DNA of 64,000 bases, from assembly GCF_014805625.2 (NCBI RefSeq), contig NW_023998416.1, forward strand, positions 32,188,056-32,252,055, written 5' to 3'. The translations under genes and the position numbers were made by a program. The notes under the pieces are model-generated. The model made no database searches, had not been told where the DNA came from, and was given only the letters and a program-made list of their open reading frames with translations. The DNA comes from Glossina fuscipes. Its lineage: Eukaryota; Arthropoda; Insecta; Diptera; Glossinidae. Shown piece after piece: positions 1 through 13,357 of the stretch. How positions within the stretch are numbered: the stretch's first letter is position 1; each line of letters begins with the position of its first letter.

Positions 1-65
1 ACAAGAGTTTACTCTCAATACATCAAGTTTGTGTAGACAGGTGAGTTTGCCAGCTGCTTTATAAT

Positions 66-135
66 TGGGTTTACTCTCTCCGTAAATTCACGGCACTCAT
101 AACTAGTTTTTTGGGGAGAGAATTCTCCGTAACAA
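66..135 (+). repeat. Dispersed copy of the TTTACTCTC repeat
   Basis: Contains GTTTACTCTCTCCGTAAATT followed by a GGCACTC motif and a GAGAGAATTCTCCG block. This resembles unit C of the array at 60287-60545, which has ATTCTCCGCAAATTC and GGCACTC. A further TTTACTCTCAATA lies at 9-21. Seen in the sequence; family identity unknown. Confidence 0.5.
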
Positions 136-450
136 TCCCAGAAACTGGTTCTTTATATATGATCAATGCAATAACAAAAAGAACAGAAACAATAATAGCT
201 CAGAAGAAGGAAATCTTGTGTTGGCCTTCTTATATTTTTATTTTTATTTTTTCTTTTTACCCTTTCCTTTATTGTTATGATACTTTGCTGCAGAGTGTGG
301 GTGTCGTGGCTCTAACTCTCTGATAGCTTTAATGTTGTTTTATTTTATTATTTTGTTGGCCTTTGACGTGTAGCAAGAAACAAATCGAAAAAAATTAAAC
401 GTTTTCTTGACGATGCTTTTAGCAACACACCCTGTCTTGTGTGTTATGAC

Positions 451-481
451 TTCTCTCTCTCTCTCTCTCTTTCTCTCTCTA
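451..481. repeat. (TC)n microsatellite
   Basis: Thirty-one bases of TC repeat with one interruption. Confidence 0.9.
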
Positions 482-1013
482 TTTGTCGTTTCCCATTTGC
501 CTTCGCAATCTGCAATTCTTACTTTATAACCATTGCCATAATTGTCGCCAATTCATACCAAAATTTAGTCAAATTATATTTAGGAAATTTTGTTTAATAG
601 TTGTTGTGTCTGAACTTGGACCTCTTAAGATAATTATGTTTTACTACCATCTTTTACTTTTTCAAAACTACGCTTGTATACTGAATGGATATCGTCAGCT
701 CGATCGGTAGGAAAATGTTAAATAAACGCTCTCGCTCTCAATGAAGCTGCTGCGCACAATTTATTTTCACATCAAATTGTAATTTTTGTACGTCAGGCAT
801 ATATACATAAGCAGATAAACATATATATACGTACACATATTTGAACAATTTTAAACCACTTATACAGAAATTATTTTGATTAATGCCACGAAAACATGTC
901 ATTCGCTCGTTTCGCCTGATCAAGCTCATTAGTAGGTAAGTGAAATATATAGACAGACATACCTGAATCGTCTCTTTTTTATATGTATAAATATAAATAT
1001 AGAAATATAATGG

Positions 1014-1074
1014 TGATCATCGTCATCATCATTACCATCATCATCATTATCATCAACATCGTCATCGTCATTCC
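1014..1074. repeat. CAT-rich triplet repeat
   Basis: Imperfect CAT/ATC repeats with CAACATCGTC variants. The same motif recurs at 24878-24950 and 25265-25315, and as GAT on the plus strand at 26817-26881 and 61058-61155. Confidence 0.85.
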
Positions 1075-1170
1075 ATGTGATCCATAAAATCATTCATGCA
1101 TCCATTTATCTTCAATTTTCCCCACATAAATGCCAAACATCAGTCGATTGAGTCTACAACTGTTTTTGTA

Positions 1171-1202
<32 letters not shown>
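1171..1202. repeat. (TCTG)n tetranucleotide repeat
   Basis: Eight perfect units of TCTG. Confidence 0.92.
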
Positions 1203-1203
<1 letters not shown>

Positions 1204-1299
1204 TTATCTTCCTGCCTCTTCCACTATGCTGCGTTTTTATTCTTACTCTAACCACTAAAGCTTAACTCAACTTAAAAGACCAACCAAGACGGACTAAAT

Positions 1300-1334
1300 G
1301 TCTGACTGACTGACTGACTGACTGACTGACTGTC
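1300..1334. repeat. (GACT)n tetranucleotide repeat
   Basis: About eight units of GACT, ending in a CTGTCTG variant. It lies 100 bases after the TCTG array. Confidence 0.9.
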
Positions 1335-3784
1335 TGAGCGTTTGATTAACTGACCATAGTCATCGTTTGCGTATAAGTTTTGCTTGGATCATCAATGCAT
1401 TTTGACCGTTGGAAAACATCTCAACACTCTTACGTATGTAAGTTTCATTCGTTTATATCCATATTCATATATCTGATAAGTTGTATCTCTTATTGTATGC
1501 GTATCATAGTATTAAGTTGGTTAGCTTCATTTTTCCTGTCCGTCGATGGCTAAGCTTAAATTTAGTATTTTATTAAGTTGCTAACAAACAATACACATGC
1601 GCACACATATACACGCATACACATCCAATTCAATATAGTATACTCACAATATGATAATAACAAAAAAATATAAAAAGCATATTCACCAGACATACACATA
1701 TATATATATACATATTGGCACTCGTACGTATATCATACGTACACTGTGCAGCTTGACCGGCTTTAAGCTGTCTCTGCGGTTCTTATTCTTTAGAATGCCA
1801 GCATTACCACTACTAGTGCAATCATTGAAATTGACATTAAAAGTGTCTGCGGAATTACATTCGCATATGACCAATAACATATGAAAAAATACACACGTAC
1901 GCACGCACTTATGGCTCATATATCGTATTTCTTTTAGGTAATTGCAACATATCTTAGCTGCCGATAGTTAAAACTTATTTTAAAGTTTCTCACATTTCAC
2001 ACACCAGTGACTTATTCGCCAGCTTTCGCAAACGTGCAACTTCACTGTTTTGTTTCTTGTTCTCACCGATACGATCCTTTTCATTACACACATTTACATG
2101 TTTACGTATCTGTTTTGTTTATAAGCTTTAAAATATAAAATCTGGTGTATTGCATATTATATCCTTGGGCGTCGTTCGAATGTTACCCGGCACTGCTGCT
2201 CAAGCGGCGATTGCTGGCCATGTGCTTTCCTCGCCAAAACGATAAATATAATATTTTTCTCTGTCGTCTTTTCTTCCCGTACCCTCTAATCTGCATACGT
2301 TTTCCGTGTGCGAATTTTCTTGGCTAAGAAACAGCTGAGCAATTGATATTAAAACCTATGCTAAGCTTATACTATATCTGCGTTTCTTGTTTTCTTTTGT
2401 TCTTCTCTTTTCAATATTTATTTAACTTGTCTTGCTGTTCCTCCCGGAAATATTAACTCTTTTAAACAAAAAGTTATAACTTACTTTAACTTATTGTGTT
2501 TCTTGTTTAATACTGAATAATACGCTTTGATCATCTTTGCTTTTTTCAAAGATTTTATAGGCAGCACCGCGTTTATGGTTTTAGAGTTAGGTGAGTATCG
2601 CATTTTCATTTCGATTGCGTCTTTTGATATGTTTTCCAATTTCTTTTGACATTTCAGGTTGTCAGAGCAGACCAATTCATCATGAAACGTTGCGCACGCG
2701 TTGCAAAGTTAACAACAATACTAAAATACTTAATTAGGTAAAATTATAGATATCCAAACGGCGAACTAATAGATCTAACACTTAAACCGGTTCGGAAGGG
2801 ACAAAGCAGCCTTAGTAACTACTAATTAAGGATAAGTTTAGAATGACGCGCAAGAGCATAAAGGAATAAACCCCAAGCAACCTAAACCACAAAATCTCTT
2901 TCCCGAATGGGTATTTACAATATTTAACAACCTAACAACCTGGGCAGGGCCACAAGTAAAATCGAACCGTGCAAACGAATGATCCGCTCAAAATCCCGCC
3001 AGCGTGTCCGGCACAGTAAGTTTCGTGTAAGAACGAATTGGACACCGATTAGTTTGCTCAACTCCTTAAAGCTAGGAGAGTAATAAACCAGTCCGCATAG
3101 AGAGGCCAACCCCCTGAAGCTTTCTCGAGCTGCGTAAGATTACGGATTTGTTTTGAAAGAACATGTAAGTATGTTGCGCAGTCACATTTTTTTGAGCAAT
3201 AATTGCTTTTGCAGTTAAAGATTTACTTATCCTTCGTTTAGCTTACCACCACATGGGTAAGCTGCTTATTAGAAAATTCTTTGCAAAAATTACTTGCAGG
3301 AAAAAAGATGATTTTCATTAGTACGTGGTACTGTACACACAACTTAATGCACTTATGATACAAGTTGCTGTGGATTATAACAATTTTCAAAGGAATGAAA
3401 ATCGTTTGGACGTGGGAATGACACGAAAAATATGAACTCAATTTTTGAATCACTTATTCTTCAATTCTTACGATTTTTCATAGTGTTCGTATCATATTAA
3501 TCAGCAAACTCGTTAAAAGCTTATTAAAGCATATAATTCTTTGCGAATAACACAAGAACTGTTTCTAGCGAATGATTTCTTGTGGGTTTCAATAAATCAA
3601 TAACTTTGTACATAGTTTTTGAATTTAGCATATTTTAGATACTTTTTAAAATAAAACAAGTAAAAAACTATAGTTGGCCACGGCCGACCATTGATTGCCC
3701 AACATCGTTTCGCTTAATCTAGTTATTGTCTACGTCTTTTATTTCTTTCACTTAAAAGGCTTTACAAAATAAGGCATTGTAACG

Positions 3785-4068
3785 GAAGTGGTTGAAAAAG
3801 TGCACCTATCGGAACCATGGTCGATAGCGTTCGGTCTTGGGCTAAAACACATCGATGTAACAAATTTCATCAGGATGTCTGACAAACAGTACCTATGGGC
3901 TTGACACAAAAATAAATGGGCAACCATTAGGCGGACAGAAAGACAGACAAGGTTAGATCGATTGGCATAATAAAAGATCAGTCTATCTCGGGTCCTTCTA
4001 GGTGTTGCATATATCCCAACAGTGTTAATATACCCTTGTACAACATCATCTGGCGCAGGGTATAAAAA
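3785..4068 (+). repeat. Dispersed repeat family 'GGGTATA', copy 1
   Basis: Order of landmarks: GAAGTGGTTGAAAAAGTGCA, ACAAATTTCATCAGGATG, a GGCGGACAGAAAGACAGAC block, CTTCTAGGTGTTGCATATA, and a terminal pair TATACCCT (4029-4036) and AGGGTATA (4057-4064) that could form an eight-base stem. Copies 2 and 3 share the same order. An element of this type, with an AAATTTCATC core, a GGACAGACGGACAG stretch and a GGGTATAA end, is common in fly genomes; I do not assign it to a named transposon. Confidence 0.62.
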
Positions 4069-7000
4069 AAATGTTTTTTCAATCTTCGCGTTTTGTTTAT
4101 ATCTAAGTACGTGCTATTTATGTGCCTACAGTTGTGCATATGTGATGACGAGCCCATAAAAAATACTGAAAAGTACAACTCGTTAGATAAAATGCTTGTC
4201 ACAAAGTCTTTAATCACAAAAAGATCATATTACCGAAAACTATGATTTTTGGAAATAAAAAAATATGAGAAACAAAATTGCTACAAAAATGTGTGCTGCT
4301 GAGGACAGCAACAGGTAATCAAAGATTATGAAGGAATTAGGAAAAGACGACCTGTCTTATTAAATAAACGCAAAAGAAATCTTTTATAAAACCTAACTCT
4401 AATCTGCAACTGCTGACAAAGCCTACCATAGACGATTTTTTTTTTTATGAGGAAATGCTTCGCTAAGCAAATGAGTTACATCGTAAACCAATGAAGGAAT
4501 AAAGAACGGAAAGGGAACTTTAGAAAAACTTTCCAAAAGAATTCCAATTTTACTAATGAAGTCATCATTTTCTATACAAACGCGTGCATAATCGCGGTAA
4601 TAAGAAGACAACACCGCCGTCGATTAACATAGCACAAATGACAAATATTAGATGAGTGAACATAAAATCAAAAACAAAAACTAACAAAGAAAAGCAACAA
4701 TGAATTCCACGAACGTTTTTCATGCACGCACACTCATCAAATCAACCTTTAATTCTCGTTACATAATAAGGAAATGCAAGAGAAACGAAAAGGTTGGCTT
4801 TACCTTTGGAAGCTTCAACCAAACTCTGCCATTGATCATGTTTGCTTCTTACTCACTTATTCCACTGAACGTACATAACCATGATTTGTATGAAGATTTC
4901 TTTCACTTTGAATATCAAGTGAAGGCGATGTATGATACGTAAATATGTATGTTTTTTATATGTTTTAGGTAGAAAAATATTTAAAAAAAAAGATTAGAAA
5001 ATCAATATTAATTCTAGTTTGTTTCGTAAAACATTTGTTGCTAAATCGGATATAATGTGAAAAAATATAATATGAGCCCCATGCTCCGCCACCGTAATGT
5101 TGAAGTCCACTTTTCCCTCTCTTCTCGATTGCTAAGCATGAAATTTTATTTATTTATTTATTTATTTTTTTTTTTGTCTTATTAAACAAATAGGCGACAT
5201 TTTGTTATTGTATGCCCGATTTCTCTATAAGTAAATCACTGCTTACAAATGCATATACATACATGCATGCAGGCATGCATACATACATGTGTTCCGTTCC
5301 TTTCCTTTTCGAGCAGCAAACGAAATTGTATCTTTGCCATAAAGTTTATCGCTGATCGTGATCATGTAATACCAGCCCACGCACTCATTGGCAAATGTTT
5401 GCATCAATTTTTGTTGCTTGCGTTCGGGTTGTTTTCAAGATTTTGTTTATATATATATATATATTTTTTTTTTTCGTTTTCTTGTAGCTTTTTCGCAATG
5501 CCCCAAAGGCATACCTCAGACGTCTTCGGCATACCAGCACAGGCATGCATACAAATACACGCATACGAAAAGCAAGTATGTATAGTGGCCGCTCGCGACG
5601 CATGGTAAACTTTTTCTGCAACATACTATAAACATTAACGTCTCCAAGTAAAACGTTGCATTTAAACATGTTTTAAGTGCAACAGAAATAACAACAAGAA
5701 CAACAACAGCAAGAGCACCAATATTGTACTCGGAACAGAACAGCGGATACAGACTACAAACTTGAACAATAACAAACGCATAAACATCATGTTATTGCTA
5801 TTCTGGTTGAATTTGGCTGACTAGATGACTGGCTGGCTGGCTGCCTGGCTGACTGTCTGACTGGCTGGCTGGTTGCTTAGTTAGTTGGCTGGTCGGCTGG
5901 CAGCCTGACTGCTCATCCCATCTCATCGTCCTCTTTGGTTGACAACGAAAATGTTTTGCAATTTTTGCTTAAAAGAAAGAAAGAATAGCTTTGGAGTGTG
6001 TCAACATGATAGCGACGTTAAAAATGTACATAAATACGTTAAAAATTCAATAGTTAGTCGATGTTAAAGCTTTTGATGGATGCCGCTTGTGCATTAAAAC
6101 GCTCTTTAGCATAACTTGCTCATGAAAAACCGGAAAATCCTGCAATTGCAATATGTTTATGTCTCCTAATAATTGTGCGCGTATATATATATATATATAT
6201 ATGCGTCTGCGTGTGTGCATGATTTGATGCTTATACGCTTATACCACTTTATGGATACGTAGTAATGGCCAGAGTAGAAATTGTTCTGCATATGCACCAT
6301 AATTCAAAAAAAATTCCAATTTATTGAAAAATTAAACTTTTCCGATGTTATAATCACATATAAACGTTTTATACACCGTACGAGCACTCGCTCATATTGC
6401 ACGGACAGTGGACAAATCGATCATAAACTCACACAGAAATATTACACATGTAGATTTTGGTTTAAACAATAACGACCCATAAATGCATTTTTAAATAACT
6501 GTAATAGAGAGACGAGAATACACTCTTCTAACATTGAATAACACATAATTCAAAATTCTTCATCCAATATTGAGTTATGAGAAAGGCGGTCATTTCGTTA
6601 GTGGTAACACAACAAGCTTGAGCACAATCGTCGCGGCGACATTCCGGACACAAACTATTTAAGTTGTGTCACGACAACTATGCAGAAATCAAATAATTGC
6701 TGGATGAATGGTTGCTCGATGCGTAGGTAGGGAAGGTAGTCGACAGACATCTAGAAAGAAGCCATAGATATATACCTAGCGCTCGAGAGTACTCTCAATA
6801 TAATATAGTTTTTTAAATTAGCAAAAAGTTTCTCATTAGGAACAGCTTTACTAATGGAAATCCGTCGGTTTTAAAAGAAAATCTCCACTCTCGCTGCACC
6901 TTAAGGAACCGGGATATAATAACTGCTGAGAGTCAAGCAATATAGATGTCACTTATCGCTGAATTAAGGCGATTAACTGTTTCACTTACTGGGCATATTT

Positions 7001-8419
7001 TGCCTTATTTCATTTCACTAATCATACGATTATTTTTATTAGCCGTTTTTTTTTTTGTATTGTTACGAAAATCCCAAATCTAGTTAATTTCAGCTAAGTA
7101 ATTTTCCCTAATCATAAATTCCCTAAAGAAGGAAAAACCAAATGCACATTCGCAGGCGCGTCATGCAGGTGTAGGCCGATGAAAACGATTAGCGGGGAAA
7201 AGAGACAGGGATTAAGTATAAAAACTATGAATTTGGGTATAGTAACATGTTTGTACAAATGTATATAATTAGAAAATTTGTGGAAGGAAGAGTTAGTCGG
7301 GCAAGAATATAGAAGTTGAACATAGAAGTGTGGTCAAAATAAACTGTGAGTAATCCTACATTTAAGGAACATAATTGTGAATAAAAGAACTTTAAAGTGT
7401 ATTTCCCTTGAACAAAATATCCGCGATCCAGTGATACGGACTGTATATATGTATGATTTTAAATATAATCGAGTGTTATTTCGTTATTACTCAACATTAT
7501 AGATAGAGAAGCTGCTGTTGCAAAGTAAAATATATCTAACTTTTAGTTTAATAGTCCTCGCTCGGTTACAGTATTATTGTGTGTTTCAGTAAGACAAACT
7601 GCTAACTGAAAGTTAAATTTCTCTAACTTTTAATTTTTATCAAAAACGCTTCTTTTTCTTTAAGGCAGAAAGCATTCTACTCCGGAAGCTAGTGTAGGAC
7701 TTGCAATAATTATAACGGCTGCACTGGGATCGTTAGCAAAACTTTAGACACGCGTTATTCGTGATCATATGCTCCCAATAAAGATCTCTATTAGGACTCT
7801 TTCCTCATTGAATCTTAGACATTCTAAGAGAGCATATTGTATTGCCTAAGAGGAGGCTAAGTAAAGCGAATAAAATGTGCGAAGAAGTAATTCAATATTA
7901 CATCCGGTGAATTACTTGATAACCGACAATTCACGTGTCCCAGTTTGTACTCTGCGCCCCAATATTTTAGCGGGGCAATGGAACGACCAACCTATCCTAG
8001 AGCAGAATCCAGCTCACGTTTGATAGTGGTTCTCTAGAGTACCTTTAAAAGCAATTATTATACATAGGATCAGGTTATCCACTTCTCTAAAGTCACTGAA
8101 GCGCTCACTCTCAACGGCTGTCGAAAGCACGTACATAAGCAGAGGAATAGCTTCAAATTGCAGGCTTAAGCCCTATACACTTGACACCTGTGACGACATT
8201 AATATATATTTCATCAAAAGCAACCGGCATCTACGCACTTAACCCTTTGGCATAACACTCGTCATTACATAATTTCGCACTGAACAGAAAACTTCTTAGC
8301 ATTTGTTGGGTTTCTTCTCCTTTGGAAATGAGCTAAAGTTATGAGAACGTTCGCTACAATCTATAATTTCGCTTTCAACAAGGCAAAATGTTTATAAAAG
8401 GATTCGTAGTCTTTCGTGG
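4069..8419. other. Gene-free stretch between repeat copy 1 and the mariner relic
   Basis: AT-rich DNA with homopolymer runs, a TTTA array near 5150-5167, the degenerate GGCT array and an AT run at 6181-6202. The 119-codon ORF at 5249-5608 has a low-complexity FFFSFSCSFF region and lacks a recognisable domain. Confidence 0.6.
5818..5914. repeat. Degenerate GGCT/GACT tetranucleotide array
   Basis: Nearly 100 bases in a period of four, mixing GGCT, GACT, GCCT, GTCT and TAGT units. The mixture suggests an old array decaying by point mutation. Confidence 0.8.
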
Positions 8420-8972
8420 TGAAAGCACTTTATTTAAGCTTTCGTTCGGCAAATGTCAATGTAACGGACGGTCCACGATCAATGAAATTCTGTACAAAAC
8501 TAAACAAAAAACTAGATATACTTTAGCTGAAGACGTCGTTGCGCAGCTAAGTATTGAATGAAGGACAGTTTTTAAGTATTTGTATAAGACTTGATACAGA
8601 AGAAAGCTTGATTTGTGGACACGACACAAATTAACAATGGAAAATTTAATGGATCAGAGATAAGACAATAATGTGCGAACCAAATCGTAGTCGTAACTCG
8701 ACAAAATGATAAACAAATGTAAATCTGAAGCGCGGATTGACGATACGTAACCTAATGATTTTGGTAGGATTTCATGTTTTCATGTCATGACCTAGTCCAA
8801 TTTTACTAGACGATTACAGCCACTCACTGTCGACTGGCGCGAAGGCCCGCAAAGTTGAAGAAGTGTGCGTGGACCGCTACCAAGCCAATATAAGTTCTTT
8901 CGACATGATATCATCACGTTTTCAAAAATATTGCAAAATGTTGTAGAAAATGAGGGAAACTATTTTGATTAA
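8420..8972 (+). pseudogene. mariner-family transposase relic, internally deleted
   Basis: One reading frame (8466 onward) gives GRSTINEI, YTLAEDVVAQLS, then KLDLWTRHKLTMENLMDQ at 8604-8657. This matches the mariner DNA-binding region, whose usual form is GRPSTI... followed by KLDVWVPHEL..NLMDR. The same frame ends VVENEGNYFD and a stop at 8970-8972, the usual mariner C-terminus. In-frame stops occur at several points, for example 8661. From the GRS motif to the end is about 505 bases, whereas an intact gene would need about 850, so most of the catalytic core is lost or unrecognisable. The catalytic aspartates cannot be assigned. No terminal inverted repeats were recognised. Not functional. 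Confidence 0.72.
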
Positions 8973-9580
8973 TATATACCGTAACAATTTGCCACAATAA
9001 ACGCCTATTCCAAGTGCAGAGACTATCAAAATTAATGCGACCTCGTAATATGGTCGCAAATTGGCCTGTGGCCAAGAAAGGCCCAGAGGTATCTACTGCG
9101 GGAAAAAATCGTCTTAGCTGGCTTAACGTATTTGAAATTCTTCTTAAAGTGCATATACTTCTCTTACTTATATGTGAGCGTGTGTTTTTTTTTTTTCGTT
9201 AACGAAATAAATTTTTATTTTAAATATTTTTAGCTCACAATTCGATTTTTTTGGCTGATTGTGAAAAAAAAGTGTAAATCAGAAAATATTTTCACCTGGT
9301 CGTCGAAGTTATTTAATTTTGTTTTTGTTGCTGTTATTCATTCAATTTTCTTATGCTTGAGAAATGAATGCGAAATTGAAATACTTTTGTTTCCCACGTC
9401 TGTCTGTCTGTCTGTTTGACTTTTTTTTGTCCAAACACTCAATTGTCCGCGTTTTTCTTACGGTTTGTCCGTCCGTCATTGCTGTCTATCTGTATGTCTT
9501 TCATCATTAGTTCAATCACAGAAAGAACATTAAATTGCATTCATTCACCAAAGGGAGGCAGAGAGACAAAACGATGCATT

Positions 9581-9589
9581 CATATATAC

Positions 9590-9637
<48 letters not shown>

Positions 9638-9642
9638 GTGTG
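9581..9642. repeat. (AT)n/(ATAC)n microsatellite
   Basis: Compound TATATACATA and (TA)n run of about 60 bases. The ORF that crosses it is only the repeat translated as alternating I and Y. Confidence 0.9.
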
Positions 9643-12600
9643 TTTGATTGTATATGTATTGGATTTGAATTCATTGAAAGCCAAGCAACATAATTTCATC
9701 TCAGTTTAAGAGTGGCGCACGAATAATTCTCCAAACAAATCACTGGAATTGTTATTGTAATGTGCTTACCCAGCCAGCCGTTCAGTTAGGAGTAAAGTAG
9801 TAAATGACAGACGGACTGAATGAGATTTAGTGAATGATTTTAGTGAATGCGCCATACACAAGCATGTCGATAATTCGGCAGATGCACAACACTGCACTTA
9901 AACAGTCCCTTCGTTAAAATAAAAGAAATTTTCGTATCGGTGTTTATGTGCATTTTGTTATTATTACTGCAATTGTTGTCTTTGTTGCGCAATTTGCAAA
10001 TTACGTTCGCTACGCTATTTTGCCATTACTTCACATTCAAAATATTAATTGTCCTTATTCGCGAGTTGCCAAAAACCACAGTAACAACAGTAATTGGAGA
10101 ACATTGAAAGCATCGCCGTTGCTTCAATTCGCAGTTGATTGAGTTTCTCATAGCATGTGATTGTTTGCTGTTCCATGAACCCATTAAGTAGGTGTCAGAT
10201 TGTTACACAGCAAATCGCTTAAATTTTGTTTCCATTTGACGTGCAGTTGAAGTTTTTGTCAAATCATCTCTCCAAACATATGAAATACTAGCCGCAGCAA
10301 GAAAGTAAAATTTGACGAAGTTAGTTACTTGAATTTAAACACTCGGTCAGAATTAATTGTTTTGTTTCTTCTAAGTAAGTTACCACTATTCTGAACTTAT
10401 TTGAGAGAAAATTTTATTCGCTTTGGAATTCAACGGTTTTTGTTCAACAAGAACCCGGTCAATAAAAACGTTGTCAACTGAAGCGGGAACCTCGGTGTAA
10501 AGAAGATGCCAATCGAAATATTGGCGTATAAACTGGATGATTACACTGGTAAAGGTGGCTGCAATAATTGAAAAATCCTCACTTCCTTGAAATACTTTCC
10601 GCAACGCGTAAGCTTACCGTCCGACAAGATCAACGGTTGCATACTTTACACCGCTTGATAATGATGATGGTTTCAAACTAGGGCGTGGTGCGATCCATTG
10701 CAAGGCATACATACACAACAGACGGGCTGACGAGCATTCCGATGGAGAAGGCCTTAAATCGACTCAGTCTTAATTAGAAACTGAGTTGACATCATAAAAT
10801 GCCGGGCGACTCAATAAATGTGGTGGAGTGTAACGTGCCTACCGAAAACAACATATGCTTCATTTGTAGTCTTCTTAAAACTATTTCTTTTCTTTCTTTT
10901 GTGGTAGCCAGGCACTCATGGTATGTCTCCTACGAGTGTATACAACTACTCGTAGTCATGGAGAAAGAGAAAGGAGAGCAGTTTGTGAGAGGTGTACATC
11001 CGATTGAAAAAAGACGTGCTTTGATCGAGCGAACATTCAGTACAGCTGCAACCCTGCATCAATCGTTATTAAAGTATGGTTTACCAGACAGGGAACTGAA
11101 CCTGTGTATGCTGATTAGATAGCTGCGCTTTTTATTCAGGGTATGCGGTAGCGTGGAATAGGTTTAACATGAATATTTTCCTATGGAGGCTTAACTCTAC
11201 GATACACTATGACGCAGGGAACGAAGATTGCATCGCGCATCGATTCCGGAGATGCATTGCAAACAATGGTTTCAGCTATCCAATACGGTGCAGCCATCAC
11301 TTACGTAACTCATCCTACGTGTTCGAGACGAAGTCTGCCCGAAATATATGTCACGCATCCGGTTCCAAGTTGGATATGACAACAACTACATCAGGAGAAT
11401 CTTCACAAAGGAATAGAAAACATTCCGACACCCGACAGTCTCCACTAGACCTTTAATGCAATGAATGGAGCTTCTCAGGCCAACAAAGGTCCCTTAAAAC
11501 CGCAGACTTTTATGTCAGCGTAACTATAGCGCAAAATAAAACCTATTCCGAGAAATTCCCTTGCATGGCGATATGGAGACCTATTATCGTACAATATCTC
11601 TGGTAAAGACTATCATGACATTGAATTTCCGCTGACAGAGTATAAAACATGAACATAAGAGAGCCTGTCATATGCTTCAAACTAATCATCACTTCTCTTC
11701 CATGATTGTGCGATTATGAAGAGGAGAAGCCTTGCCCTGATGGATTTGTTTGAATCCTAAAGCGATTTCGCCGCTGGGTAAATACCGAAGACAATCGATG
11801 CTTTCCATTTGTCTCATTACATTACGAGAATATTCGCTACTTATCATTCAAAGCACATACTGCCGATGAATCTTAGGCGTTTGCCTGCAAGCAACGATTC
11901 TAGCAATACCTAAAATGATCTATACTCCGCTATGTTATGCTATGAAATCATTTCGTCTTTTTTAAGTCTCGAACCATTTAAGGCTGTACCTAATCAGGTT
12001 GCGTATAAGAGAGAGAGCGAGAGCGATGAACACAATTGTGTGTGAACAATGAAAGCGAAACGAACTTAGAAATCCTTAATATATTGTTTCCTGTAAGGAA
12101 AAATTCATTTCTCTGTTCCCCTAAGCAACTTGATCTCCTAAAATCGATTCGCAGCTATCAAGATATTTGATTTAAACTTTAAAATAATTTTTTTTTTTTT
12201 TATTTATTTATATAATTTCTTTATATTCTTTGAAACGTTATTTGGCTTTTTTAAAGTCATTTTATTTTTTTATGTTCAATTTCATCTTAACTGAATGATC
12301 ATTTAAATCATTTATTCTTTTCAATGTTAATTTGCCCAAAAAGTTCATATGAAGGACACACAATAAAACGAATACCGACGCAAGGCAGAGAAACGGTGAG
12401 ATGGCTACCAATCCATGTCCTCATACATACATGCATAACTCGAGGTAGGGATAGGAATATGATTTTCATAAGTCAACTTTTAGTATTTAGGCAGCTAAAC
12501 AATACAGGGCAGAAATATATATAAAAGAAGGACAAATGGACGGACAAGCGGACAGACGAAACAACTGATGGTTGAAGGTATGAATGAACAACAAGCAATA

Positions 12601-13310
12601 AAATGCAAATTAAATGCTGCAGTTTGCGCGCTAAAGAATACAAACACATTATTTACTTAGAACCTCCTGCTGTGCTTCCGAATTAAGTTTAAGTCCGGAG
12701 GCTAAAACTAAAATGAGTTTTACTAATTTCTCTCTTGTCTGTTTGTTGGTTGGCTGGTGGGACTTGATGGACGGGTAGGCCAAGAGGAGAAATCAAACGA
12801 GAAACAAAAAAAAAAAAAAAAAAAACAAAAATAAAAAATAAAATAAATAAAGAAAAGCATAAAAAGTCAACCAAACGATATACCACCAGCCAGCCATTTA
12901 GATCGCCTAACCATGCACCAGCAGCATTTTCTTAGCGCAAGTAGATGAGAGGCAGACAGTACAGACAAAAGATGTTGCCCTTCTTCTTAGTGTTTACGGT
13001 AAAGCTAAGTCTAAGGTATACGCTTACGTTTCCATATCCTGCCACAACTCACAGGCAATAGTATCTTAATGAAATTTTTGCCAACAACAATATCGGCAAA
13101 CTTAATAAAATTCGCATTGATCGATTTTAAATGAGATTTTTTCTTCTGCTGTTCGTTTAAAATGTTATCTGCACAACCGTAAAAAGCACCATGAATCAAA
13201 TATTCAAATGAGAAATTGTGGCGGCGCGAAATTATTACCCAAAGCAGTGTCCAGTTGCAGTAGCGACCAAGCAGCTACACCCCAAAATGCTGCCAAAAAA
13301 GAAAACCTAT

Positions 13311-13315
<5 letters not shown>

Positions 13316-13354
<39 letters not shown>
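13316..13354. repeat. (AT)n microsatellite
   Basis: About 39 bases of AT with few interruptions. Confidence 0.9.

Positions 13355-13357
<3 letters not shown>

Larger units (their letters stand above)
136..3784. other. Gene-free stretch with simple repeats
   Basis: Besides the microsatellites listed separately, I see no conserved coding sequence, RNA gene or transposon here. ORFs are short (under 80 codons) and unlike known proteins. Confidence 0.6.
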
